Positions 54,594-64,000 of a stretch of 64,000 nucleotides of DNA are shown here, one piece after another. A program made the translations under genes and the position numbers. Under the pieces are notes generated by a model, which was not told the origin of the DNA, ran no database searches, and worked only from the letters and a program-made list of their open reading frames with translations. Origin of the DNA: Eublepharis macularius. Taxonomy: Eukaryota; Chordata; Lepidosauria; Squamata; Eublepharidae. How positions within the stretch are numbered: position 1 is the stretch's first letter; each line of letters opens with the position of its first letter. The stretch spans positions 89,976,501-90,040,500 of the forward strand of contig NC_072800.1 in assembly GCF_028583425.1 (NCBI RefSeq), given 5' to 3'.

Positions 54594-54750
54594 GTTGATT
54601 CCCCACCCCTCCGCTTGAAGCCAGCTGGGTGACCTTGGGTCAGTCACAGCTTCTAGGAGCTCTCTCAGCCCCACCCACCTCACAGGGTGTTTGTTGTTGT
54701 AGGGATAATAATGACATACTTTGTAAACCGCTCTGAATGTCATTATTAGA
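54594..54750 (+). mobile_element. tRNA-derived SINE, 5'-truncated
   Basis: Starts at the B-box region (GATTCCCCACCCCTCCGCTT), then GTGACCTTGGGTCAGTCACA, CCCACCTCACAGGGTGTTTG and ACATACTTTGTAAACCGCTC. Confidence 0.8.
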
Positions 54751-54759
54751 TATTACCAG

Positions 54760-55820
54760 CTAACAGGCTTAGTGGCTAAAAAAGGATATTATTGCATTTT
54801 CAGACAGCAATAATTCAGAACAATGAATAGGATCTTGCACACCGGGGAGGCTTCTGACAGTGGGAGGGGGAATGCCCCCTTTGCTTTGCATCACAAGCAT
54901 ACGCATGCAGCATTGGACAACTGTCTGGGACTGGCCAGGCTGGGCAAAGGCAAGGGAGCACTTTTGCTGGGAGGGAGGTCTCTGAGCCTCTCTGTGCTCA
55001 AAAGGAATCCCTCCCACCCATCAGTGATCTCACCATCCCGTCCAGATTGAGGAAGGGGGGGTGGAGGAAGCGATCTGAAGGACTAATCTAGTGAGGATGG
55101 ACTTGGTGAGGGTAACCACGAATGAAGGAGGAGGAACTGGAAGTTAGGGCTCAGAAGGCCCCTTGCCTCAGCAGAGAGATCCCACAGCCCTTTGGACTCC
55201 AGCCGTGGCCTTGGGGGAGCAACTGTGATATTCATGCACCTTGCCTTAAGTAGGTGAGCTCTGCAGAGGAATAGTTGCATCTTTGCAAATCTGCGCTTGA
55301 AAGTAAGCAATTTCCTTTTTATGAGAGTGAATGGATACAAAAATAAATGTCTGCCCTAATTGGAATAGTGCCAATTTCATGGCTCAAAAGAGCTTACACC
55401 AGAATTCCTTTAAGTGGAGTAGCTGCATCCTTTTTTAAATTTTAATAGGACTGAGCCATTTTCAAACCTCCAGCATGGTCTTTTACTGGAAAAAAATGTA
55501 TGCCCTTTGTACACAGCTGTAAGAAGCCTTGGTGCTGTTTTTCAGGTGCTGGGGGGTGTCACTAAACTGTTAATGGTTGCCTAGCAGTAGCCACTGAGGG
55601 CATCTGGTTAAAGCTACAGGAACCCTTTTTATCACTTTTTTTTTAAAAAATGTATTAAGATTTCAGATTTTTCTGCAAACCTGGGGCATTTTTCATGAAG
55701 ATCTGTCTTGTCCATTAATGGCTCCAGTCTCCAGTTTTAAATATCCACCGATCAGGGCTACTTAGCTAGTAATGTACAAACATGTCACCGTCTGCCTGGT
55801 GGGCTAACTAACCAGTAATG
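54760..55820. other. Intergenic spacer without recognised features
   Basis: No exon of a neighbouring gene and no named repeat seen. Confidence 0.45.
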
Positions 55821-55827
55821 AGAGGAG

Positions 55828-56012
55828 GTGTGGTGTAATGGCTAGAGTAATGGACTAGGATGTGGGTGACTCAGATTTAATTCCCGACTCTTCCTGTGGA
55901 AGCTCGGTGGGTGACCTTGGGCCAGTCACAGGGAAGGGGAAAATGGAGGAGAGGAGAATGATGTAAGTCGCTTTGGGTTTCCATTCGGGAGAAAGGTGGG
56001 GAATAACAAGTA
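55828..56012 (+). mobile_element. tRNA-derived SINE
   Basis: The head GAGGTGTGGTGTAATGGCTA carries an A box, AGATTTAATTCC is a B-box-like element, then GGTGACCTTGGGCCAGTCAC. It ends GAGAAAGGTGGGGAATAACA plus a poly(A). Confidence 0.75.
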
Positions 56013-56904
56013 AAAAAAAAATTTAAATCTGCAAAGTAACTTTAAAAAAAACACACACCCCGTTGCAACCTGCTACATGTCCAGAATGTTACTCTCTTTT
56101 GGAATGCACTTTCTCGATTGGCTATCCTTCCTGTAACCCGCAAAGAACGCTTTCAATTTTGGATTATAAGGTTTTGATTGGGTCGTGTTTTTTTTTCAAA
56201 TAATTTTGTATGCTGCCTATTTCTAACCATGTAATAAAAAAAACGCCTGGTGGGTCTGAGCATATGAGGTGCCTAAAATTAGCATAGTGGAATATGCATT
56301 ATGCATACGGCAAGTTTCTCCGTATTCACAACTCGTGCTCGGAGTGAGCCCCCAAACTTGGAAACTTCTTCCCACGAATGAAATACTCAAAGCGTGGAAG
56401 TAGCCATCTTATGCTGTTAATTTTAATAGCTGAGTGGCATCCCAGACAACCTCTGACGTTTAGTGAGGTTTGGAAATCCGTGCTAATTGTTCTCATATTC
56501 TGTTTCTCGGGGAGGGGGGGTGAGTTATAAAACTTCAAAAATGGCTGTATATGCTTCACTCATTACCACCAAAGCTGCAGAACAGGGTGGGCAGAATACA
56601 GATCAAGGCAAGTTATGTTCCCTCACTTCAAAAAAGTAAGATTAAAAAAATGCAATTTATATTTTGCATGCACTAATTATGTGATCATTAGCCAAAAAAA
56701 AAAAAAAAAGTCAGTGAGATAGGGCAGGCTGAAGGTTTTTTTGGTGCCTGAGGCAATTTATAACTTTGGTACCCCACCTTCAATAAAGAGAAAAGTGAGG
56801 TCATGGATAAATGTTTTATGTGGCATTAAAAATGAACAAAGTAAACATAAAACATAGATAAGCTCTTCAAAAACCCACTATAATAATAATATAATAATAA
56901 CATT

Positions 56905-57127
56905 CAATGTATATACCACCCTTCAGGACAACTTAACACCCACTCAGAGTAGTTTACAAAGTATGTTGTTGTTATCCCTACAACAACCACCACCCTGTGG
57001 GGTGAGAGAGCTCCTAGAAGCTGTGACCCAAGATCACCCAGCTGGCTTCAAGCGGAGGAGTGGGGAATCAAACCCGGTTCTCCAGATTAGAGTCCCGCGC
57101 TCTTAACCACTACACCAAACTGGGTCT
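56905..57127 (-). mobile_element. tRNA-derived SINE, minus
   Basis: Reverse complement of the 3236 family: CTTAACCACTACACCAAACT (A box side), GGAATCAAACCCGGTTCTCC (B box side) and GTTTACAAAGTATGTTGTTG (3' end). Confidence 0.85.
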
Positions 57128-58099
57128 CATGCTCCATCATGGAGCTATGGAATACTAGAGCTGACAGATTGGAGACTCTAGAAGTATTAAAGGAGGCCCC
57201 TAGAACTCACCAAGGAGCCCCTGCCAGATTTACTGCTCTGGACTTAACTTTCAGTCAGCTGCCCTAGGGAGAGAGTGATTTTACCACATATCAGCAGCAA
57301 GTCTAATTGGATCATTGGGTCAGCGTATTGCTTGACTGTGCAGAACCGAATGTTTCCTTGCCTTTCCATATGTACAATGTCCGAGGGCAGGGACGTCCCA
57401 TTTTTCTTTCGTTTCTTTTGCACAGTTCCCCACCAGAAGTCTGCAGCTCAAGAACTGGTTAAAATTGGGGACTGGAATTAGGTTCTGTTGCCATCCGTCC
57501 CAAGTTGCTACTTTCCAAGAGACCTGATGCAGTTGATGCTTTTTCTAACATGGAAGGTGCGTTGTGGGGTCGTGGAGCAGCTTAAAAGGTCCCCTCTTTC
57601 CCAGCTGTAAAGATTTAAAGTGTGTCTTTCTTTAAATGCTTGGTAAATTGCAGAAGAATCGGATCGGAATTAAATTCCTGGTGGCAGCATCATAAATCCA
57701 GTGTGAGAGAAGTAACCAGTGAGAGAGAAGTAACAAGAATGTTAAAGACGCGCCATAACTAACCGCACGATTAAGAGTAGTCATGATGACACCAGCTTTT
57801 AATGCTCTGTCCCCTTCTTTCACACACACCTCACCTGCACCCAAGTTTCACAATGACGTGGCAGTTTAATCTCACCCAAACGAACAGCTTTCCCTTATCA
57901 AAGCTCAAACAGCCTCTGGCAGCTGAAAGGTTTGTCCCCAGAGAAGCTGGAATGTTGGTGAACGTTCCCTGACACAACACCATCTCTGCCAATCAGCATC
58001 ATTGGTTTCACTGCCACAAGTGCTGCTCAGCCCAGAATAATGTCCAGCATGCCTGAAGCGTGGCCTCGGTGCAAGCCATAGGAGGTGTAGACAAGATTG

Positions 58100-58308
58100 G
58101 GCTCCAGTTGCCAGCTTTGGGTTGGGAAATTCCTGGAGATTTGGGGAGTGGAGGCTGGGGTTTGAGAAGGGGAGGGACTTCAGCAGCGTATGATGACAGA
58201 ATCCACCCTCCGAAGCAGCCATTTTCTCCAGGGGAACTGATCTCTGTTGGCTGGAGACTAGTTGTAATTCTGGGAGATCTCCAGCCACCACCTGGAGGCC
58301 TGCAAAAC
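58100..58308 (-). repeat. GGTTGCCAG-family interspersed repeat, minus, nearly full length
   Basis: AGTTGCCAGCTTTGGGTTGG, AAATTCCTGGAGATTTGGGG, AGCAGCCATTTTCTCCAGGG and GAGATCTCCAGCCACCACCT in order. Confidence 0.75.
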
Positions 58309-58659
58309 TAGACGGCTTTGCATGGGCCACAGGCATCGGCAGCAGGATATTCTGCAAGACACTTGATGCTGAATCTAAATGATTGCCAGCCAGATTTCAG
58401 TCCTGTTTGTAAGGGAATTGGGATGAAAGACGGTGGAGTAGGAATACACCAGTAAAAAGAAAGGCATTGCCATATTCCATCAATCCATCTTTGTTGCGTT
58501 AGCTTGAAAGCCCGGGCAATAATGCAAGATAAAATCCAATGTCCATCAAGATAAAATTAAGCAACAGCAACTAAATGCTGGACATTTTCATAGAAAAGAT
58601 GAAAATGCAGAATAAACTTTTAAAATATTTCATAATAAAAACAACATACAATCCAAAGC

Positions 58660-58945
58660 CAGGCCAGCGTGTCCATGGAGGTGGGTCTGGCAGCCGCCTC
58701 GAGCACTGAGGCACCAGAGGGGGTGCCAGGGGTGGGGTGTGCACTATGGAGCTGGCAGCGGCAGAGCCGGTGGCTGAGTGGGAGGGCTGGGAAGCCACCC
58801 GCGTGCTGTCCCAGCTGCCTGCCGCACCAATGGAGCAGGCAGCCGCCCCATTGACGTCATCACACAGTCCAGGTGCACGTGGGGGTGGCAACAGCCCTGA
58901 AGCTGCCCCCGGCCTCAGGCGCCAGAAACCCTGGCACCGGCCCTG
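58660..58945. repeat. GC-rich unclassified element
   Basis: GC-rich island with the right end CTCAGGCGCCAGAAACCCTG and GGCACCGGCCCTGATCC, of a type repeated elsewhere (TTTTGGTGCCTGAGGCAA near 56740). It is bounded by AT-rich DNA and is likely a mobile element, not a promoter. Confidence 0.4.
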
Positions 58946-60066
58946 ATCCAAAGGCCAATAACCCAGAGCAGAGCAGTTAGCGTACAGATCAACTACGTCT
59001 GTGTCAGTACACCTCATCTTCTTTTCTACCTTTAGTATTGCCATATTACAGGCAGGGCTGAGAGAGACTGGTGAGAAGAGACGACATGCCAGCCAAGGGC
59101 TTCTCGATTCTCCCCTCCCTGATGAAGGAGAAACTTAAGGACTTCACATAAGCGGTCTTGGATCAGTCTCTGCATAAGAATAAATTGACCCAAATTTGAC
59201 AGTAAAAATGGCACCATTCAGAATCCAGCAACAACATTTCAGCCTTCCAGCTGTGCTGCTGACCGGAAAATCACCATTCTGTAGTGAAATACTTCGCAGC
59301 AGCATATACTTGCTGAAGCAGAATGACCAAAAAGTTTGACTGAATTAATCTAGGCTTGAACTAAAGACAAAAGTTTTCTCTCTCTCTCTGAAAGATAAAT
59401 TAGTTCAGCAAAGCTGCCGCTTTTTTGTATACAATTGCATCAAAATGTTGCAGACTGGAGTGCTTTCATTTCAGTCTCTGCTTACTACAATTTCTTCCTC
59501 TATGCCCATCTGTATTTCTGCCAGCTGAGGATAAAATTCGGGCATTTGATGAAGAGAGCTCTAATCCAGGGACGCTGACGCCACGGCTATAATGCAGGGC
59601 TAAGCAGAATTGCACCCAGTGGGTTTAGAGCCAAACTAGACGCGGTTGGGTCCTCATGGCCACCATTTTAAAGTGACTAAAAATGCTGCGAGGGCCTAAT
59701 TCTGATGGGGCACAAAGTGCAGCACTCTCGTCCTTCCCGTGATGTCCCTTTTCAAGTGCAAAACCGGCCATGGTGTGTGTGCAGCCATTTTGGCACTTGA
59801 TAAGGCATGGGAGGGAACACAAAACAGCACCTGTGAGCCCAGTTGGAATTGGGTCCTTGCAATTTAAAATGGTCATGTTTCGTTTGCCTCTTAGAAGGGT
59901 ATAAATCTATTTAGGATTGTCCTGTAAATCTGTGAGTCCTCAACACACTGCAAGATTCTCTCTTGTTCATAATGTAGGAATTTGTCACTGTGTGTATGTG
60001 AATGAGAGAGATGAACTCCACCTTGCCCAATGGACTCTGACTGAGGTTGTAAGTTATTGGTGGAAG

Positions 60067-60298
60067 TCTAGGGTTGCCAGCCTCCAGGTAGTGGCTGGAG
60101 ATCTACCGGAATTACAACTGGTCTCCAGGCCACAGAGATCAGTTCACCTGGAGAAAATGGCTACTTTGGGGGGTGGACTCCATGGAATTATGCCATGCCA
60201 AGGTCCTTTTCCTCCCCAAACCCCTCTTACCTCCAGGTTTCTCCAGATTTCACCCCCCAGATCTCCAGGAATTTCCCAACTTGGAGCTGGCAATTCTA
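60067..60298 (+). repeat. GGTTGCCAG-family interspersed repeat, full-length copy
   Basis: Starts AGGGTTGCCAGCCTCCAGGT and ends TTGGAGCTGGCAATTCT, so the ends are inverted (AGGGTTGCCAG / AGAATTGCCAG). The body has GGAGATCTACCGGAATTACA, AGATCAGTTCACCTGGAG and CCAGATCTCCAGGAATTTCC. This is the reference copy for the family in this window. Confidence 0.8.
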
Positions 60299-61005
60299 TG
60301 GAAGTCATGACCAAAAATGCAGACAAGCAGTGTGAGAAACGGCCCCCAAATGAGGGGTAGGCACACAGGGTGATTTTTACCATGATTTTTGTGATCTGAA
60401 CAAGAATACTACTACACTAGGAACATGATTTTTACAAAGTAAAAAGTAATGTGTGTCAGTACTGCACATTGGCTTGTATCCCATGGATCTGTTCCATGAG
60501 CAGCATGGTGCGGGGAGCCTTTGCACCAGAGAAAAGCCACCAGCTGAGTAGGATGAGTAGCATCCTGTATCTCTCATGCCACCAAAATCTATCATCATCG
60601 TAGATCTGGGATTTTCATTTCATCTCATTTCCAACTTAATGTATTCCAATTTCTTTATGATATTCAGTTAAATAAAATCTGTTACAAAATCTTGTCCAGA
60701 TGTCTCTGTTACCAAGGGATATAAAATCTGAACATAATCCCCCCCCCCCCAATTTATGCAGGATTAGCTGGGTGGAAGCCCTACCGGAATCAACAACGCT
60801 TGCTTCTGAGTAAACCTGCAAAGGAAATGGGGTTGTTATTCTTCTGCAATTACATAAGAACATGGGGTGCTCTTCTTCTGTGCAGCTAAAAGCACATGTA
60901 TGCCTACTCAGGAGTAGATCAAGAGGAGTTAGACGTGTTAGTCTGTAGTAGCAGAATAGTAGAGAGTCCAGTAGCACCTTTAAGACTAACCAACTTTATT
61001 GTTGA

Positions 61006-61590
61006 CTAAAATTTTCTTTATTTAAACTATAAACTACACACCACAAGACAATAGACAACAATGAACAAGAAAAAACACACATTTCTAAACATAACACACC
61101 AACAATACATATATCTATAAAATTAAGAGGAAAAGAAAAAAATAAATAAACACCTAGATTACACTACAAGTTGAGTTCCGATTTTCTCTGCCACAAGTAT
61201 ATATCATTTCTAGAGTCCCACTTATTCTAAATTAGTCACAAACCCCCTTTTTTCTATTGTTCCTATTTCTTAATCCATAAATCCAGATGTCAACAAATCC
61301 TTGTTATCCATTTCATGCAAAAAGTCTATTAACGGTTTCCATTCAGTCAAGAAGTTAACTAATGTCCTTTTTCTAATTAATGCAGTAAGTTTTGCCATTA
61401 ACGCAAACTCCAAAACTTTTGTCAACCATTCCTCCACTGTAGGCAATATTGTAGTTTTCCACTTTTGTGCATAAAGTACTCTTGCTACTGTAATAAAGTA
61501 TAAAAACAGTGTTCTAAAACTTTTTTCCAACTGGCTGTCCATTATTCGCAACAGAAAAGTCTCTGGTTTCAGCTGAAGTTTAATCTTCAA
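61006..61590 (-). mobile_element. L1 fragment with ORF2 C-terminus, nested
   Basis: The minus strand encodes RVLYAQKWKTTILPTVEEWL and a C-terminus ending LLTSGFMD, then a 3' UTR whose end is at the left (TTTCTTTATTTAAACTAT). Flanking near-repeats AAGACTAACCAACTTTATTG and AAGACTAGCCAGCTTTATTG (61591) look like its target duplication. Confidence 0.75.
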
Positions 61591-61611
61591 AAGACTAGCC
61601 AGCTTTATTGT

Positions 61612-62031
61612 TGATGCCTGTCTAGGTCTTCCAGAGTGGAGAGATAAGATGCATGGACATGCTTCAATGGCTAAATTGACTACCTATTTACATAATAGGC
61701 CGTTAAATGAGTTCTGGAAAAAAGGAAGGATTTTTTTTATTATTTATGTATAATAAATTGATACAGAAGCTCAGAGGGAGGGTGGAAAGGAGAGGGAAGA
61801 AGAAATGTTACGTATTTAGGCCAAGGGAAGTCAAATATGCGATGTTCTTCTTTATTAGAGCAAAGAAGCTTAAATGTATTGTCTAACTCCCAAAACTATT
61901 ACAGATGTTTTGCTTATGTATTGATTGTGTTTCAATTTTAATGTCTAATCTAGATTCTGTATAAGCTTTTTACTATGCACTTACTTTACTATACTTTTTT
62001 TCCCTTTTAAATAAAATTCTTTATAATAAAA
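61612..62031 (+). mobile_element. L1 3' end, nested, plus orientation
   Basis: Decayed ORF2-like 3' end and an AT-rich 3' UTR ending TAAATAAAATTCTTTATAAT and A6. It is followed by a third copy of the PLE arm start (AAGACTAAGCAACTTGATTG, 62032). Confidence 0.65.
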
Positions 62032-62053
62032 AAGACTAAGCAACTTGATTGTA

Positions 62054-62093
62054 GCATAAGCTTTCAAGAGCCATAGCTTTCTTCGTCAGATGC
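62054..62093 (-). ncRNA. Hammerhead ribozyme-like motif
   Basis: Minus: GCAU, CUGACGA, AAGAAAGCUAUGGCUCUU stem-loop II (imperfect), GAAA, GCUU, AUGC. The plus-strand partner (62091-62128) has CAGAAGA and so has lost the essential U4. Confidence 0.5.
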
Positions 62094-62632
62094 ATCAGAA
62101 GAGAGCTGCGTCTCTCGAAAGCTTATGCTACAATCAAGTTGGTTAGTCTTAAAGGTGCTACTGGACTCTCTACTCAGGAGTAAGCACCACTGTGTCCGGG
62201 GGGGGGGGCTTAGATGCTGCCTCAGCTTACACACTTTCCAATGGCTAAACATTCTGTAAAATTGATTCCCAGATCCTAATTCAAAACATGGTCAGTCTGA
62301 AATAAGAATGGAAGTATAAACAACTTTACACCTCTCCGCTTTGGGTCGCCCCAATTGATCCCCCAAAGAAAGACTGTCCCCTTTGAACGGAATCAGTGTC
62401 ATCTGTGGGCCAAAGGTTTATTTTGCACAATGCTCTAACACCGGCTGGGATAACTAAGAACAGAAAAATAAAATTGTGGAAAATAACTAAAAATATAAAT
62501 TAAAAATACCAGTATAAAGTTTAATTAGAAATACATAAATGAGATTAAAACATCACATAGTTCTACATATACACAACCAAAACCTTGTATATAAATAGAG
62601 TAAAATCACTAATATACAGGTATAATAGGATA

Positions 62633-62855
62633 CAGAGCTTTTTTTCAGCGGGAACGCAGTGGAACGGAGTTCTGGAACCTCTTGAAAATGGTCACATGGC
62701 TGGTGGCCCCGCCCCCTGATCTCCAGACAGAGGGGAGTTTAGATTGCCCTCCGCGCCGCTGGAGATCAGGGGGCGGGGCCACCAGCCATGTGACCATTTC
62801 CTCCGAGGGCAACCCACTGAGTTCCACCACCTCTTTTCCCAGAAAAAAAGCCCTG
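62633..62855. mobile_element. hAT MITE, second copy, 8-bp TSD
   Basis: Ends CAGAGCTTTTTTTC / GAAAAAAAGCCCTG, flanked by ATAGGATA / ATAGTATA (7 of 8). The interior contains the same inverted CACATGGCTGGTGGCCCCGC arms as at 13075. Confidence 0.88.
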
Positions 62856-62894
62856 ATAGTATAATTAATTGCCATATGTACAGAACCAATAAAG

Positions 62895-62930
62895 CCAAAT
62901 GCGTTTCAGCCCAAAGGCCTTCCTCAGAGG
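62895..62930 (-). ncRNA. Hammerhead-like motif, uncertain
   Basis: Minus: CUGAGGA, AGGCC...GGGCU, GAAA, CGCAUUUGG. Core spacing fits a hammerhead, but stem I pairing is not evident and position 7 is G. Confidence 0.3.
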
Positions 62931-63410
62931 TATAAAAATATCACAGCACTCCATTGATAAAATACATAAATTAAACATACATGACCTAGCACACAATGAA
63001 TCTGGAATAGAAGAAAAAGGGGGACAAAATGTGTAAAGGTTAATACCGGGAAAATAAGTAGAAAACCAATATTAAATAAATATATTTTAATGAACTTATG
63101 CAAGCTGAGATGAAATTTAAAATAACATGGCGTGAATTCCTTAGAATTCTGCCACAGAACAGCATGAAATAAAGTCGGGGCAGTTTATCATATTAGGAAT
63201 TGTAATTCCTTTGTCCATAAATCTAAAAAAGGAGAAATACAAATTCATACCAATTAACTTCAATGGATTTAGAAGGACGTAATTCTGTTTAGGATGATAC
63301 TATAAAACAGAAAGTGCCCAAACTATTTGTTGGAGATAAACTGAACGGTCCATAGCATTTAGATTTTTTTTCTCCCAACTGCTATGGTAAAGCAATACAT
63401 TTTCCTAAAG

Positions 63411-63480
63411 GGAAGCCATAGCTCATTGGTAACGCACCTGATTTGCATGAAGAAAATCCCAGATTCAAACTCTTCTATCT
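63411..63480 (+). mobile_element. tRNA-like SINE head
   Basis: CATAGCTCATTGGTAACGCA, TGATTTGCATGAAGAAAATC and CAGATTCAAACTC match the A box, anticodon region and B box of a tRNA-derived SINE. Confidence 0.55.
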
Positions 63481-63584
63481 CTGGAACCAGGCACTGAAAA
63501 GCAAACCACCCCCAACACACACACAAACACACAAGTTGCCAGACTGTGCTTCTTTTCTCTTCACCCCTTTTTCTACTGAACATT

Positions 63585-63690
63585 GAGCCCAATGAAGAAT
63601 CCTGGAATACTCGAAAGCTTGCGCAGTTTTGTGATAGCGTTGGTTGGTCCTAAAATGTTCTGCACACCTTTTTTTAAAAAAAAATTGTTC
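63585..63690 (+). mobile_element. PLE-like 3' fragment with decayed hammerhead
   Basis: AATGAAGAATCCTGGAATAC, TCGAAAGCTTGCGC, then TTTTGTGATAGCGTTGGTTG. It has GAAAGCUU|GCGC in the same layout, but CUGANGA is broken. Confidence 0.5.
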
Positions 63691-63750
63691 ATCCGTATGC
63701 AATGCTAAACTAGATGCACTGGAGGCAGCTTCCTGTGCTTTGTTACCGAC

Positions 63751-63880
63751 TTGGAGAGGCTGCGGCTCAGGAGGGTAAAGCACCTGCTTAGCATGCAGAA
63801 GCAACCAGGTTTTAGCCCTTGTATCTCTGGGCCAAGGATCCACAGCAGGAGGCGACTGGAAAGACCTTTCTGTGCAAAAG
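63751..63880 (+). mobile_element. tRNA-like SINE
   Basis: TGCGGCTCAGGAGGGTAAAG, CTGCTTAGCATGCAGAAGCA and CAGGTTTTAGCCC, then GTATCTCTGGGCCAAGGATC. Same family as 63411. Confidence 0.6.
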
Positions 63881-63950
63881 AAGCTGAAGCTGGAAATGTT
63901 ATTCATGAGCGGAAGGCCTGGTGCAGGATTTAACGTGTTGCTTGTTCTGG

Positions 63951-64000
63951 GTAGGCTTGCCAACCTCCAGGTAGGGCCTGGAGATCTTCCAGAATTACTA
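63951..64000 (+). repeat. GGTTGCCAG-family repeat, runs off window
   Basis: GTAGGCTTGCCAACCTCCAG and CCTGGAGATCTTCCAGAATT are the first 50 bases of the family. Confidence 0.65.

Larger units (their letters stand above)
60917..62169 (-). mobile_element. PLE-like element (13-bp TSD) carrying two nested L1 fragments
   Basis: CTACTCAGGAGTA flanks it (60904-60916, 62170-62182). The left part GTTAGACGTGTTAGTCTGTA to CTTTAAGACTAACCAACTTT and the right part from 62032 are one AUGC-family palindrome interrupted by L1 DNA. Confidence 0.8.

Noticed and set aside
58571..59044. 157-codon minus-strand frame in GC-rich DNA
   Set aside because: It overlaps a GC-rich repeat with an end motif seen elsewhere; no domain recognised.
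1..64000. CRISPR arrays, bacterial operons, phage or viral genes
   Set aside because: The window is spliced vertebrate DNA. The tandem repeats are microsatellites or duplications, and no viral gene or endogenous retrovirus was recognised.

Overview
The window is vertebrate genomic DNA, almost certainly from a squamate reptile and probably a lizard. Two lines of evidence support this. The genes have vertebrate exon/intron structure. The repeats are squamate-like: 5S-rRNA-derived SINEs, tRNA-derived SINEs, young 5'-truncated L1 copies, hAT MITEs and many short Penelope-like (PLE-like) inserts. I cannot name the species.

Layout. Positions 1-2,397 hold the 5' part of SEC22C on the minus strand: three coding exons, with the gene running off the left edge. 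Its likely untranslated first exon and CpG-rich promoter lie near 6.0-6.25 kb. Positions 6.3-15.6 kb are a repeat-rich spacer. A second CpG-rich promoter lies at about 15.64-16.43 kb and carries a TCTCGCGAGA motif and NRF1-type motifs. It starts NKTR on the plus strand. NKTR is complete: 16 coding exons between 19,807 and 52,597 give an open frame of 4,365 nt (1,454 codons plus stop). It encodes an N-terminal cyclophilin domain followed by a very long Arg/Ser- and Lys-rich tail. Its 3' UTR probably ends near 53.93 kb. From there to 64.0 kb I see only spacer DNA and repeats.

The SEC22C(-)/NKTR(+) order matches the human 3p22 neighbourhood. SS18L2, which lies between them in human, was not found. 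The two genes have unrelated jobs (ER-Golgi trafficking and a nuclear speckle-type cyclophilin), so this is conserved synteny and not a pathway cluster.

The most interesting hidden structure is a set of short PLE-like inserts, many flanked by 10-13 bp target-site duplications. They carry sequences matching minimal hammerhead ribozymes. Three sequence families share the CUGANGA core, stem II, GAAA and a 4-nt stem III/cleavage segment. Their stem I arms co-vary: GCAU/AUGC, GGUAU/AUACC and CCU/AGG. Several copies are head-to-head palindromes with one ribozyme on each strand. Other points of note are an L1 insertion whose tail ends 24 nt from an NKTR splice acceptor, a 30-nt NKTR microexon, and two well-resolved nested transposon stacks.
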